Assembly: GCF_003628145.1 (NCBI RefSeq)
Contig: NZ_RBZV01000004.1
Span: forward strand, 232,766-296,765
From: Trinickia fusca
GTDB taxonomy: Bacteria; Pseudomonadota; Gammaproteobacteria; Burkholderiales; Burkholderiaceae
Direction: 5' to 3'
Length of the DNA stretch: 64,000 nt
Part shown: piece after piece, positions 38,466 through 48,600 of the stretch
How positions within the stretch are numbered: position 1 is the first letter of the stretch
Layout: every line of letters begins with the position of its first letter
Notes under the pieces: generated by a model
Databases searched by the model: none
The model's input: the letters and a program-made list of their open reading frames with translations, nothing else
What the model was told of the DNA's origin: nothing
Position numbers and translations under genes: made by a program

Positions 38466-40328
38466 CTAATGCAGCACTAGCATCACTAGGGCGAGGAGGC
38501 AAAGCCCCCCCGCCACATAAACCCAGCCCGGGACGGCCTGTCTACCCGACTTGGAGTCGAAAGGCGCTTGCTGATACGTCGGTGTTGTGGTTGCCGCAGG
38601 AGACGCTGCCGCCGGTGGTTCGCGATGCCCCCGTTCGACCGGCTGCGGAATTGGGCGCGGCGCCGACATCGATTGTGGAACAACGGGTCGTGGTGCTTGT
38701 GTCGACGACGGTGGATTCTGCGTTGTTTTGGTCGATGGCAATGGACGTGGGTTGCGGGCTGCCAGGGCTACCGTAGGCGCCTGCTGTTGTGCCTTCATCT
38801 TCATTTGCGCTAAACGCTGCGCGTTCGCAGCTGTCGCACCGGTCGAGATGTTGGTTTGTACTGGTGACGGTCGTTGAGCCTTCGGCTCTTGCGGCGTGGG
38901 CTGGTTGGCGCCCATCCCAGCAAGCAATTTCCGATTGTCAGTCGCGGAGACACGAGGGCTCGGACTATCCTTCATTGCATCCGGCCGTTCGGAATCCATG
39001 CGATACCGTGCCTCATGCTCGTCGATGGTGTGAATCTGCCCCGGAGCAGAAACGACTAGCTGGACGTATACGCGCCCGTCTCGCTCTCTCCTCCTTCGAA
39101 TTTGGCCCTTCACACTCAACCACCGCCCCTTCCATGAGCTTTGCGGCTTGATTTTCATCTTGCGTAGGACGTCGTCCCAAATCGTAAGCCGCACGCTGTT
39201 TCCTGGTCGCCAATCGCCGAAATTGATGAAGACGTACGGACGGTTGTTACCGTCTTTCGTCTTTTTGTTCGCGACGTCCACGACCATACCCACCAATTCG
39301 ACCACCTCGTCCAGTTCATCGAGAGCGCCAGCAAAGTTCGACGCATCGACGACAGGATGGGACGGGAGATAGCGTCCGCGCGCGAATTTGGCTCCCAACT
39401 CCGGAGCAAGATATCTCGGTCCCGTGGGGATACCCTGACCCAAAATGAAGTCAGCCAGGGAAGGCACGCGGTCGGCGCCAGCGAGGCATATGGTCGCGAA
39501 GCTCGCGACGTCCCGTGCGAGCTCACCAATCCGCGACAGCGACGCGAACACACGAGAACTCTGCGGCGAGGCGAAATCATTTGCCCGGAACACAAATGCG
39601 TCTGCGTCGCTGTTTGTATGGCCCCATAGCTCGGCTGCGGCGCTAATCGCTCGGAGTGCGATGTCGAGCGAAATAAACGCAAATCTATCCAGTTTCGCGT
39701 TGAACAGCGTATGGTCTCGTCCCGAGTGCTGGAAGTTTCGGTGACCTATCTCAGCGCTATGCATGCCCGCAAGCGCCGGAACAAACATGCCGTCGTAATC
39801 GATAAGCCTTATTGACGCACCGTCCGGTGCAACCATCAAGTTGCCGGGTTGGATGTCGCCGTGGGCTATACCTTGACTCTCGAGATATTGTGCGAGCCGA
39901 CGAAGCGCTTCGATTAGCCTAGCCAGCCTCGTCCGGTCGTCGTAGTACTGTTCAACGAATTCGCCTAGAGTGACGCCGCTCGCCCACTCCATCTTCACGA
40001 TAGGGTAGGCAGTGCCATCCACCCATATCCCGTTCCTCGCGAAGTTGAACCGCACGAAGTACGGCGACCTCAACGTCTCAAGATGACGTGAGACGGCGGT
40101 GTAACGGTCTTCGCGGTCCTTCGATTCTTTGTGGAAGCACCGAAGAGCGACTTTCCGATTTTGCGCCAGTGTGAAGGTATAGGTGAGGGCAAAGCCTCCG
40201 CACATGACGAGCGGAAGTCCAAAGCCATCTCTTGCAACGGAGCCTTGTGCAAGCTCAGCGTCCCCACGAAATGCCGTATTGGGGAATTGCAGTACCTCTT
40301 GGTACCGTTCCAGAGTCGGGTACGTCAT
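38466..40328 (-). CDS. TerY-P-type protein kinase with OB-like and TM segments
   Basis: A 620-aa protein kinase-like protein. The catalytic loop is HGDIQPGNLMV near residue 155 and the metal motif is DYDGMF (in place of DFG) near residue 175, as in the kinases of TerY-P triads. The residues before it contain KMEWASGVTLGEFVEQYY. A beta-rich part (about 345-440), with VGMVVDVANKK and RWLSVKGQIRRRRERDGRVY, looks like an OB-fold. A long Pro/Gln/Ala linker leads to one C-terminal membrane helix (VYVAGGLCLLALVMLVLH). Its start overlaps the phosphatase stop by 4 bp, so the genes are co-translated. Confidence 0.85.
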   Translation of the reverse strand: MTYPTLERYQEVLQFPNTAFRGDAELAQGSVARDGFGLPLVMCGGFALTYTFTLAQNRKVALRCFHKESKDREDRYTAVSRHLETLRSPYFVRFNFARNGIWVDGTAYPIVKMEWASGVTLGEFVEQYYDDRTRLARLIEALRRLAQYLESQGIAHGDIQPGNLMVAPDGASIRLIDYDGMFVPALAGMHSAEIGHRNFQHSGRDHTLFNAKLDRFAFISLDIALRAISAAAELWGHTNSDADAFVFRANDFASPQSSRVFASLSRIGELARDVASFATICLAGADRVPSLADFILGQGIPTGPRYLAPELGAKFARGRYLPSHPVVDASNFAGALDELDEVVELVGMVVDVANKKTKDGNNRPYVFINFGDWRPGNSVRLTIWDDVLRKMKIKPQSSWKGRWLSVKGQIRRRRERDGRVYVQLVVSAPGQIHTIDEHEARYRMDSERPDAMKDSPSPRVSATDNRKLLAGMGANQPTPQEPKAQRPSPVQTNISTGATAANAQRLAQMKMKAQQQAPTVALAARNPRPLPSTKTTQNPPSSTQAPRPVVPQSMSAPRPIPQPVERGHREPPAAASPAATTTPTYQQAPFDSKSGRQAVPGWVYVAGGLCLLALVMLVLH

Positions 40329-41062
40329 TTCGCTTCGGGTCGGCTACGCACTGCAAGGACGAGTAGAGAGGTGTCGTCGATACGCAGGGCTCCTTCGCGT
40401 CTTTCGGACAGAACAAGCTCGGTGAACGCAGCATCAGTATTCACCGACAGCAGCCTTTCCAGGCGCGAGCCTGTGTGGTTTTCCGACAATAGCCACTGAC
40501 CCAATGCGTCCGTCATGAGAAGGACAACGCTGCCTTCGCTGAGGCGCCAGACCGTACCGGAATCGTTGTTAAACGACGCCGCACTCACGAACTCATTCGC
40601 TTCGGAGCGTGTAGACAGAAGTCGCGGACGCTCGTCGAACTCGACAGCGGATGTGTATGGGTACGACCGCACGATTTTCATGCCTTCGGAATGTACGGCG
40701 ATGCTGTCACCCACCGAAACAATCTCGAGGTCCCCCAAGTCTTCTCGCCATTCGCAGCCAAGTAAGGTCGAGAAGCTACCACGGTCGAACGCCATTTGTT
40801 CGGACCAGCCAAGACTGTTGTAGTCCCATCCACGGTCATACGTTTGGCGCACCGCACTGACCCATTCAGGGCTCACGGCGGGAAGCTCGACGAATCGAGA
40901 CGCGAGCAGGTTTGCCCAGGCACGTGAATCGAACGATTCCGAAGCGCCGTCTGCAACGGCGAAGACGCCACGGCCCTCGTCGATGCAAACCGCATCCTCA
41001 TTCCGCTCAGGCTCGTCGGCGACCTTTGCCACAGTCGACTGAAACTCTAGAACCAGCCGCAT
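40325..41062 (-). CDS. PP2C-type phosphatase of the TerY-P triad
   Basis: A 245-aa PP2C-like Ser/Thr phosphatase. Metal-binding motifs are visible in order: RNEDAVCID near residue 20, FAVADGAS near residue 34, the VSVGDS strand, the MTDAL region and a late IDDTSLLVL. It sits between the VWA and kinase genes and overlaps the kinase start by 4 bp. In TerY-P systems it is thought to reverse the kinase signal. The length fits a minimal PP2C. Confidence 0.87.
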   Translation of the reverse strand: MRLVLEFQSTVAKVADEPERNEDAVCIDEGRGVFAVADGASESFDSRAWANLLASRFVELPAVSPEWVSAVRQTYDRGWDYNSLGWSEQMAFDRGSFSTLLGCEWREDLGDLEIVSVGDSIAVHSEGMKIVRSYPYTSAVEFDERPRLLSTRSEANEFVSAASFNNDSGTVWRLSEGSVVLLMTDALGQWLLSENHTGSRLERLLSVNTDAAFTELVLSERREGALRIDDTSLLVLAVRSRPEAK

Positions 41063-41065
41063 AAA

Positions 41066-41902
41066 TTATCGGAGCTGCGACGCGCGGGTGCCGATGTCGA
41101 AGAAGTTCACGATTTGTTCAGCCTCGGCGTTGAACATGAAACCTCGGCTCTCGAACGAAGCCGCAATGCCCTTCTCTTGGGCAACGCGCACCAGATGCTC
41201 CGGAAGCTGGCTCGACATACGGAAAAGCAGCTTGGCGTACTGGTCTGCGAGGGCGTTCTCTGATGCCGGAAATTGCACTGGTTGTCCCGCTTGAGAGCTT
41301 ACGTGCAGGTTCAGCAACAGTACGTTGCCATCCTCCGTCTGGAACTGGCGCAGCGTATCGGCAAGCTCTTCCGGGTCGCCATCAGTTGAGTCACCATCGG
41401 TAACGTGTAGAACCGTTGGCGGATAGCTCCTGGGATGCGCGTCACACCATCCAGCGAGCGCTTCGGCCGCCGCCATGATTGCTGCTCTCATAGGCGTACC
41501 GCCATCGGCCTTGGGCTCGAACCACACGGGAAACTTCGTCAACTGGTCGACGAGTCCGCCGGCACCATCATCCACCTTTCGTTTTCGTTCTTCGATACGG
41601 AGCGGATTGGCCTCGACCACCGAGATTGGCTGCAAGGTCGTCTGCGAAAGTACACCGTGAAAGCCGTTCGTTACCGAGTCGCCACCGTAGCCGAGAACCC
41701 CAACATTGAAATAGTCTCGGACGCCATCCGACTTCCTGCAGCGAACGATGAGGGTTGCCAGAGTCCGATTCAGGACGTCGGCAACGAATTGCGCTTTTGT
41801 GCGTTCGCTTCCCGCCATCCTGTCCTCCATGGACCGTGACTGGTCAACAAGAAACAGCAATGCGGTAGGGTCACTGCGCTGAATGGCTGCCTGGTAAGCC
41901 AT
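41066..41902 (-). CDS. TerY-like VWA-domain protein
   Basis: A 278-aa von Willebrand factor A protein. The metal-ion-dependent adhesion site starts LLFLVDQSRSM (DxSxS) near residue 18, with the second Thr in ADGGTPM and a late Asp in VTDGDSTDGDPE. It resembles TerY and other VWA proteins of the Ter stress systems. The start at 41902 has GGAGA before it; an upstream start (41950) would add 16 non-conserved residues. It is first in a three-gene operon with the PP2C and kinase genes, 3 bp before the phosphatase start. Confidence 0.86.
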   Translation of the reverse strand: MAYQAAIQRSDPTALLFLVDQSRSMEDRMAGSERTKAQFVADVLNRTLATLIVRCRKSDGVRDYFNVGVLGYGGDSVTNGFHGVLSQTTLQPISVVEANPLRIEERKRKVDDGAGGLVDQLTKFPVWFEPKADGGTPMRAAIMAAAEALAGWCDAHPRSYPPTVLHVTDGDSTDGDPEELADTLRQFQTEDGNVLLLNLHVSSQAGQPVQFPASENALADQYAKLLFRMSSQLPEHLVRVAQEKGIAASFESRGFMFNAEAEQIVNFFDIGTRASQLR

Positions 41903-42431
41903 ATTGTTCTCCGTGTGGGGGTACCGTTGCCTAATTTTATTTAACCGCAAACATACCAGCAGCCATCATGATATGCCAGCGGCGGCCGCTATTGCTGGAG
42001 GTTGCTTGTCACGGCAGTACAGAAACTACAGCACATTTCTCCCCGCAGATATGCCATATGCATGGCGACGGCGATTGAAAACGATTTCCTTTCGAGTTCA
42101 GCCCAAAGGGCAAACGGTTGCGGAATGGAAGTCGTGTGTCGGCTCCCCAGACAGCGGGCGCAAGCTCCGGTTATCGCAAGCTAAATGTTAGGTCCGCACA
42201 GGGCTGATACCGTTTCGGTTTCGTTCCCCGGCGCCACTATCGCTCCACCGAGTTTGAGGTGGAGCCGTGCCCGGGCAGGGAAACCGTCGCCCCATGCCAA
42301 TGAAAATGCTTGTTTGAAATCTTCTCGAAAGTTTCCATGCCCGATATTTTCGGCTCGTAATCATTGATGTCGCGCCTGGCCGCCAATACAATCGCGCTAA
42401 CAACTCAAAGATTTCGCACTTCGGGGGCACC
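41903..42431. other. Divergent promoter region
   Basis: About 530 bp between the VWA gene (minus) and the ABC-3C genes (plus). No supported gene; both operon promoters must lie here. Confidence 0.55.
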
Positions 42432-42605
42432 ATGGACTTGTGGACGCACATCGCCACGTTTCTGGCCGGCTTAGCGACCGGCTGGACGCTAAAGGTCGTG
42501 ATTTCCAATCGTTCGAACCGTTCGCACCGCGCTACCTTTGTTTCACAGAGGGGCAACATGGCAGGCGGCGATATCGTCGGCGGCGACAAGAGCACCCGCG
42601 AGTAG
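42432..42605 (+). CDS. Small membrane protein of an ABC-3C system
   Basis: A 57-aa protein (MDLWTHIATFLAGLATGWTL...) with one N-terminal membrane helix, then a basic turn and the phrase MAGGDIVGGDKST. The GGDIVGGDK-type motif is typical of proteins that begin ABC-three-component systems, and the next gene has the near copy NGGDLVAGDKV. It ends 6 bp before the next start. The shared motif is directly visible; its role is unknown. Confidence 0.68.
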   Translation: MDLWTHIATFLAGLATGWTLKVVISNRSNRSHRATFVSQRGNMAGGDIVGGDKSTRE

Positions 42606-42610
42606 TATTC

Positions 42611-43192
42611 GTGTTCACGAACCAAAGCAATAACGAGGTCAATGGCGGAGACCTCGTTGCGGGCGACAAGGTCGATAACAGCACGACTACAGTCATCCAC
42701 GTCACGTCGAATGGCTCGGCCAGCGAAGAGTTGTCAAAGCTCTACGAGAAGTTAAAAACTGACGGCATCGGTGACCCGTCAGGCGGAAAATTTTCCGAGA
42801 AGCTCGAGCATTACATGTCGTCGGTGACCGATGGAGACGTGCGAGGGCTTGAGAGAAAGTTGTGCGAAAGCGGGAGAGAAGACCTCCTGCATGCCGCTCT
42901 CAGCCTCAAAGAGCGCGCCGCCAAGTCCATCATGAAGCATCAGACGTCGAGAACGGCGCAGCGAATCTTCACCATTGTCCTCACCGAGCTGCACGCGCGA
43001 TTCACTCTCACTGTCACGCCGGTTATCCAGCAGGGTCTCGACCGCGTCGCAGTCGACCAGTGCATCAATACGATTATTCAAGGGACTCAAAACGTGTTGG
43101 GCGAGAACGTTCTTGAGTTGGATGCCATGGACCTGCTCGCGTTGCTCTATTACCTCGGCGGCAACTGCCATATCCGGTGGGACAAATGCTGA
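42611..43192 (+). CDS. ABC-3C system effector-like protein
   Basis: A 193-aa protein beginning at GTG with MFTNQSNNEVNGGDLVAGDKV, then a helical domain (LSKLYEKLKTDGIGDPSGGK and DGDVRGLERKLCESGREDLL). It ends in IIQGTQNVLGENVLELDAMD and a Cys-containing tail. The N-terminal GGD-x-V-x-GDK turn is shared with the small protein before it. By order it is the variable component of an ABC-3C system. The next gene overlaps it by 7 bp. The start is uncertain because the ribosome site is weak. Confidence 0.65.
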   Translation: MFTNQSNNEVNGGDLVAGDKVDNSTTTVIHVTSNGSASEELSKLYEKLKTDGIGDPSGGKFSEKLEHYMSSVTDGDVRGLERKLCESGREDLLHAALSLKERAAKSIMKHQTSRTAQRIFTIVLTELHARFTLTVTPVIQQGLDRVAVDQCINTIIQGTQNVLGENVLELDAMDLLALLYYLGGNCHIRWDKC

Positions 43193-43686
43193 TATACCAC
43201 CCTGCCTATGACGCCTATCACTGTGTGTTCCGGATGCTGCTCATTGCCGAGCGAGTCTCTGGCATCGAGGTGGAGAAAGCGCGAATCTTGGACTTCTATC
43301 TGGTTTTCCCGGGCATGGTGAAAAAGATACGTTTGCCGGACACACTCAAAGTACTCCGGGCCCATGCAAAAGGCGCTGGTAACGTGTACCGCGACCCTGT
43401 CAGCAGTACCTCTACATTTATGGAGATGCGGCATATACAGGAAGCTGCACTCAAGTCAATTGCCGCGTCTGGCTTGATTGACCTCGAGAGATTCTCGGCC
43501 GGATATGTTGTGCGCTCGCAAGCGCCGGTTCCGCCTTCGCTCGCGGCAAAGCTGGACGAATTTGTGGCCGCAAACTCGCCTATGGCCGAGAGTATCCTTG
43601 ACGGCCTCTCACAGATTCCACTGCTTGGGAACAACGGGCTGAAGCATCGTTCCGAACTCATGGAGTACCGGTATGACTATGCTTGA
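43186..43686 (+). CDS. ABC-3C middle component
   Basis: A 166-aa protein starting MLIYHPAYDAYHCVFRMLLI, a phrase typical of one class of ABC-three-component middle components. Those are helical adaptor proteins (winged-helix-like) that link the ATPase to its effector. It overlaps the effector gene by 7 bp and the ATPase gene by 14 bp, so all three are translated together. It contains FPGMVKKIRLPDTLKVL and ends in NNGLKHRSELMEYRYDYA. Confidence 0.75.
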   Translation: MLIYHPAYDAYHCVFRMLLIAERVSGIEVEKARILDFYLVFPGMVKKIRLPDTLKVLRAHAKGAGNVYRDPVSSTSTFMEMRHIQEAALKSIAASGLIDLERFSAGYVVRSQAPVPPSLAAKLDEFVAANSPMAESILDGLSQIPLLGNNGLKHRSELMEYRYDYA

Positions 43687-45586
43687 CCCGACGCTGCGCG
43701 TAAACCGACTCGTCGTTTTCCAGGGCGGTCACGTCGCATTCGACTGCTCGTTCCACAGCGGTGTCAACGTCATTCGCGGCCGAAATAGCTCCGGCAAAAC
43801 AACCATCATGGACCTTCTCGCGTTCTCATTGGGCGCAGAAAATATCCGATGGAAGCCCGAGGCACTGCGTTGCACGGATACGTTCGTTGAAGTACAGCTT
43901 AACGGCGCCGTCGCGTGTCTTCGTCGTGAGATTGATACGGCACTTCAACGCCCAATGTCGATATTTTGGGGCGCACTCGACGCATCACTGAAGGCCGGCC
44001 CGCAACAGTGGGAGCTGTACCCCTTCAAGCGAAGCGCGTATCGCATCAGCTTCTCGCAAGCATTGTTCGATGCGCTTGACATGCCGCAAGCGCAGGGTGA
44101 CGGAGCATCGAACCTAACGATGCATCAGCTTTTGCGCGTCCTCTATGCAGACCAGCCATCGGTACACAGCCCGATTTTCCGCCTCGACAACTTTGATAGT
44201 CCGCTAACGCGCGACATGGTCGGCGGGTACCTCAGCGGCGTATATGACGACCGGCTTTATTCAGCGCAACTGCGACTTCGTGAACTTGAAGGGCAGATTG
44301 CTAAGCAGGAGACGGAGTTACGGGGCATCTTTCACGTACTTGGACGTTCTGGGCAAACCCCGGACCTTCAGTTTTTGACCGATAAAATTTCTGAACTCGA
44401 AGCAGCTCGCAAGGCACTTTCCGATACGCTGATAAAACTGAAGCAGGACCGAACTCTGCCTCGCAAAGACGCGAACAACGCGCGCGCCTCCGCCGACACT
44501 TTGCGTAGCGCCTTGAACGCCGCTCGCCAGGCCGAATCCGCAGCCAAGGACCGACTCGCCGCACTCGAACTCGACATCGAAGACTCTCGTCTGTTCGTTC
44601 GCGAACTCGAGTCCAGACTGCAGAGCCTGGGTGAGTCGAAAGAAACGCGGACGTATTTTAGTAACCTGCAATTTCAGTTTTGCCCGAGCTGCCTCGCCGA
44701 GCTTCCAAAAGCAAAGGCGGACTCTCACGTTTGTCATCTTTGTACGAGCTCTCTCGGTGACGGCCGGGCCGATACGCAGCTTCTGCGGATGAAGAACGAG
44801 TTGAACATCCAACTCAAAGAATCAACGACTCTCATTGAAGCTCGTCTGCAGGATGCCGAAAAGCTCCGTGTGGAGGTCCCCTACCTTTCACAACGAGTGA
44901 GAAAGCTGGAGCAGGACTATGCTGCGGCAGCCACGTCTTGGTCCAGCGAACTCGAGGTTGCCCTCGAGGAAAACGCCCGCAAGCTTGGTGCGGTCGATGA
45001 AGAAATACGTCAAGCGTACGAGCATCAAAAACTCGCTGCCGTCATCTCGGAACTGCAGAAGCGTCGTGACGCACTAACCGCCGAAATCAAGCGACTGCAA
45101 GAAAGCATCATACGCTTGGAGCAACAGCAAGCCGAGCGGAAGGTCGAAGTCGCGAATGCGATTACCGCTGCAATGGTGCGGCTTCTCAAGCTCGACCTGC
45201 CCCTGACGCCTGAATTCATTAATGCGCAAGCAGCGAACTTCGACTTCGTCGCAAACAACGTCTACGTTAACGGCTCCAAGAATTTTTCTGAGAGCTCGGC
45301 TGTAGTGTTGCGCCATGTCTTCCACCTCGCGCTGCTCACAGCAAGCGTTCAGAAGCCGTTCATGCGCGTACCGCGCTTCATGATGCTCGACGGAATCGAC
45401 GATGGGGGCATGGAAAAGGCCCGCAGCCACCGCCTGCAGGAAATTATCGTCGAGGAATGCGCGAGCTATGACGCCGACTATCAGCTCATCTTCGCGACTT
45501 CGGACATAAACCCGAAGTTCGAGGAGACCGACTTGGTGGTGGGCCGTTTCTTTACGCCCGAGGCTCGTTCACTCGACGTGCGGTAA
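43673..45586 (+). CDS. ABC-3C Rad50/SMC-like ATPase
   Basis: A 637-aa coiled-coil ABC ATPase, DUF3732-like. Walker A GRNSSGKTT is near residue 38 (after GVNVIR). A long coiled coil (about 190-470) has in its centre a zinc-hook-like pair FCPSCLAEL and HVCHLC. The C-terminal Walker B region is RFMMLDGIDDGGMEK near residue 568. No strong ABC signature is seen before it, as in other DUF3732 proteins. In ABC-3C systems the ATPase is thought to sense an invading nucleic acid or damage and switch the effector on. Gap to the RT gene is 69 bp. Confidence 0.83.
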   Translation: MTMLDPTLRVNRLVVFQGGHVAFDCSFHSGVNVIRGRNSSGKTTIMDLLAFSLGAENIRWKPEALRCTDTFVEVQLNGAVACLRREIDTALQRPMSIFWGALDASLKAGPQQWELYPFKRSAYRISFSQALFDALDMPQAQGDGASNLTMHQLLRVLYADQPSVHSPIFRLDNFDSPLTRDMVGGYLSGVYDDRLYSAQLRLRELEGQIAKQETELRGIFHVLGRSGQTPDLQFLTDKISELEAARKALSDTLIKLKQDRTLPRKDANNARASADTLRSALNAARQAESAAKDRLAALELDIEDSRLFVRELESRLQSLGESKETRTYFSNLQFQFCPSCLAELPKAKADSHVCHLCTSSLGDGRADTQLLRMKNELNIQLKESTTLIEARLQDAEKLRVEVPYLSQRVRKLEQDYAAAATSWSSELEVALEENARKLGAVDEEIRQAYEHQKLAAVISELQKRRDALTAEIKRLQESIIRLEQQQAERKVEVANAITAAMVRLLKLDLPLTPEFINAQAANFDFVANNVYVNGSKNFSESSAVVLRHVFHLALLTASVQKPFMRVPRFMMLDGIDDGGMEKARSHRLQEIIVEECASYDADYQLIFATSDINPKFEETDLVVGRFFTPEARSLDVR

Positions 45587-45655
45587 ACCTAGCCTGACAA
45601 CTGCCATTGCGATGCGTGTCGGCGTCTTAAAAGCTCTGTCGAATTGAGAGGAACC

Positions 45656-48600
45656 GTGTCAGTCATCAAGCAGCAGTACGAAAGCCTAGCCCCGAAGGGC
45701 GAATGTCTTTCGGACCTCGTTGTTCTCGCACAGGCCTGGAAGAAGTCACACACTTTCATTCGAAGACACAATTGGTACGCCGATGTTCTCGAGCTCGATT
45801 GCTCAACAGTTGACCTCGAGGAGCGCCTCAAGCAATGGGCGGATGAAGTCGCGCAGCCGCAGTTTTCGACCGCTGAGTTGTTGCTCGTGCCTGCCCCAAA
45901 GAACGCGCGATGGGAGTTCAAGGCAGCTCCAGACCTACGTGCCATTCCCGACATTCTCGACGTCAACTTGGACGATTTCGGTTCCGAACCATCGTTTGGG
46001 GACTGGGTACCAATCGAAAATAGCGATGCTCAATCTCAGAATTCCCCGGACTCCGGTCAAAAGCTGCGCCCACTAGCTCACGTCGCGATACGGGACCAGA
46101 CGCTCGCGACAGCCATCATGATGTGTCTCGCTGAGGGCATTGAATCCCAGCAGGGGGACGCCACCGAACGCGACTTAACCAAGCTACGAAAATCTGGGGT
46201 CGTTAGCTATGGCAACCGGCTCCAGTGTCGCTGGGTGGAGAGGGTGAACGGCAGAAAGCGCGCCCGCTTTTCTTGGGGTAATAGCCGAACCTACAGACAA
46301 TATTTCGAAGACTACCGCGCATTCCTTTCTCGACCGCGACGGGTCTGTGCTGAGCTTTCGCCGCAAACCGCATCGCGCAAGGAACTTTTCGTCGTGTCGC
46401 TCGACATCAAGTCGTTCTTTGACTGTGTCGATAGCACGGCATTGGTACACGAACTTTATCGGCTACAGGAAAGCTATCAGGAACACGAGGGCTTGTCCGA
46501 GAAGAACTCCGCAGACGTGCCGTTCTGGGAACTGACATCGCGCATACTTAGTTGGCGGTGGCGCGAAAGCGACCACGAATCTGCACCGCTGATTCACGGT
46601 CCGGACTTCGAGCACCTTGCGCGAGGTCTCCCGCAAGGACTCGTCGCGTCGGGATTTTTTGCCAATGCCTATCTTGTCGCATTCGACGCCGAAATGTGGG
46701 CTGCATGCGAGGCGGAGAAGCAACTGCCGGAAAATATTCGCGTGCTGGACTATTGTCGCTATGTTGACGACCTTCGGATTGTGGTCGAGGCACCGCTAGC
46801 GATGGGTACCGCCGGGAGCGAAAGGACGCTGCAACGAGTCCAACAATTTGTATCGGAGATGTTGGCGAATCACTGCCGGCGTCTACAGGCAAACGTGTCA
46901 CTTACGCTTTCCCAACAAAAATGCAGCATCACACCATACCGGTCGATTTCAGCGCAGAGCAATGTCTCATCGCTAATGGAAGCGTTAAACGCCGAGCTAA
47001 GCGGAACGTTCGACCTTGAATCCTTGGTCCAGACGGCAGGAGGCCTCGAGGGTCTTTTATGGATGTCGGAGCAAATCGAAGACGCTCCTCCATCCAGCCG
47101 CTCACGACTCGCCCTCGCAAATGTAGCCGCTCCCAACACCGATGTGCGGGACGATACCGTCAAACGTTTCGTAGCAAGTAGGCTGGCTCAGGTAATGCGC
47201 CACAGGTTGACGATGACAGATACCGAATCGCCGGCGGACATTGATGTGGCAGGCTCCGACGCCGTGACCGCCGGAGCGGCGCTCTCCCATGAATTCGAAC
47301 AAACCGCTCGAAAACTCATAAAGTGCTGGGCCGAGAATCCTTCACTTGCACTGTTGCTGAGATGCGGCCTCGACCTCTTTCCTCACCCAAGGCTGCTTTC
47401 CCCTGTTACCGAGGCGCTAATATCCAAGCTACCAGGAGCACAAAACACGTTCGACAGCAAACAGCTTAGACAGGTTCGCACAGCCGAATACGTAGCCGCT
47501 GACTTGTTGCGCGCCGGTGCCACAGAGACTGGCTATCGCGACAGGGATGAATACCCGGAGCTCGTCGATATCGAAGGTTATCGGGAGAGCCTCGGTGCAT
47601 TTGCGCGATGGATACTGCTTGAGTACAAGCATGCGCCCTGGTATCTGCTTCAACAGGTCCGTCTCTACCTTTCCTCCATTGGCGATTTCTCGAACGTTCG
47701 GGCTGTGAATGGAATCGTGGAGGAGTCCTACACGTTGCTCCATCGCGCCTCGCTATATCAGCCAGTTCGTTCCGGAGACCTGCTCCGCCTCCTGCCGTTT
47801 GCGCTCGTAGCCCAGCAGCTGAATCCCCATCCGCGACGATTCGGCGTGTGGCTCGCCGAATGCCTTCGTCGGACGCGGAGCGAAAGCGAACAGGCCAAAG
47901 CCGTTACAACGGTCGCGCTCAACCGGCCGGATTTGATGCTGGAAGCATTGAGGTCGAAGACCATCAAAGCCAACGGATGGGTCAAGCACGTGCCGACGCC
48001 GCTCGCCGAAGTTGACCGCAAGATGCACAAGAGGGGAAAGTCGACCGACGGCACGCGGACCCTCATTCGTTGCATGCTCGACAACGACAACATCTTTGCG
48101 CAAGAAAACGGTTTGCTGGTACTCGCCCAAGCACTGCTGCACGCCCCGGACATTCAAACTCGCCTATCTGAAGGCTTAGACGCTAGCGAGATTATTCTCC
48201 GGTGTAAGGAATGGGACCAAATTCATTCGATTCCAACAATCACGGACTTCTTGACGGTCGAACTCACTCCCGGTTCGGGCAGGCAGAATCCATTGTATGA
48301 AACACCACCTTGGGTTGATGAGGAAAAGGCTTGGCTGTACGGACTAGGACGAATACTTCGCGCTGCGTTGACTGGTGAATTCGACTTTACGAGCCGGCGC
48401 TATCTCGTGACGGAAGATGTCGGCCGGTATTTCGGTCTTCGAAGTACATGGTATAAGCGCCGGTTCGGCATGCTGAACTCGGGAACCGGCTTACTTGACG
48501 AGCCGACGCCCATCTCACCTTGGCTTTCTGGATTGTTGTCGACGTTGCTTCAGTGGCCAGGGGTCGAATTCAGGGCGAACGACGCCGCTGCTGCAGGTGA

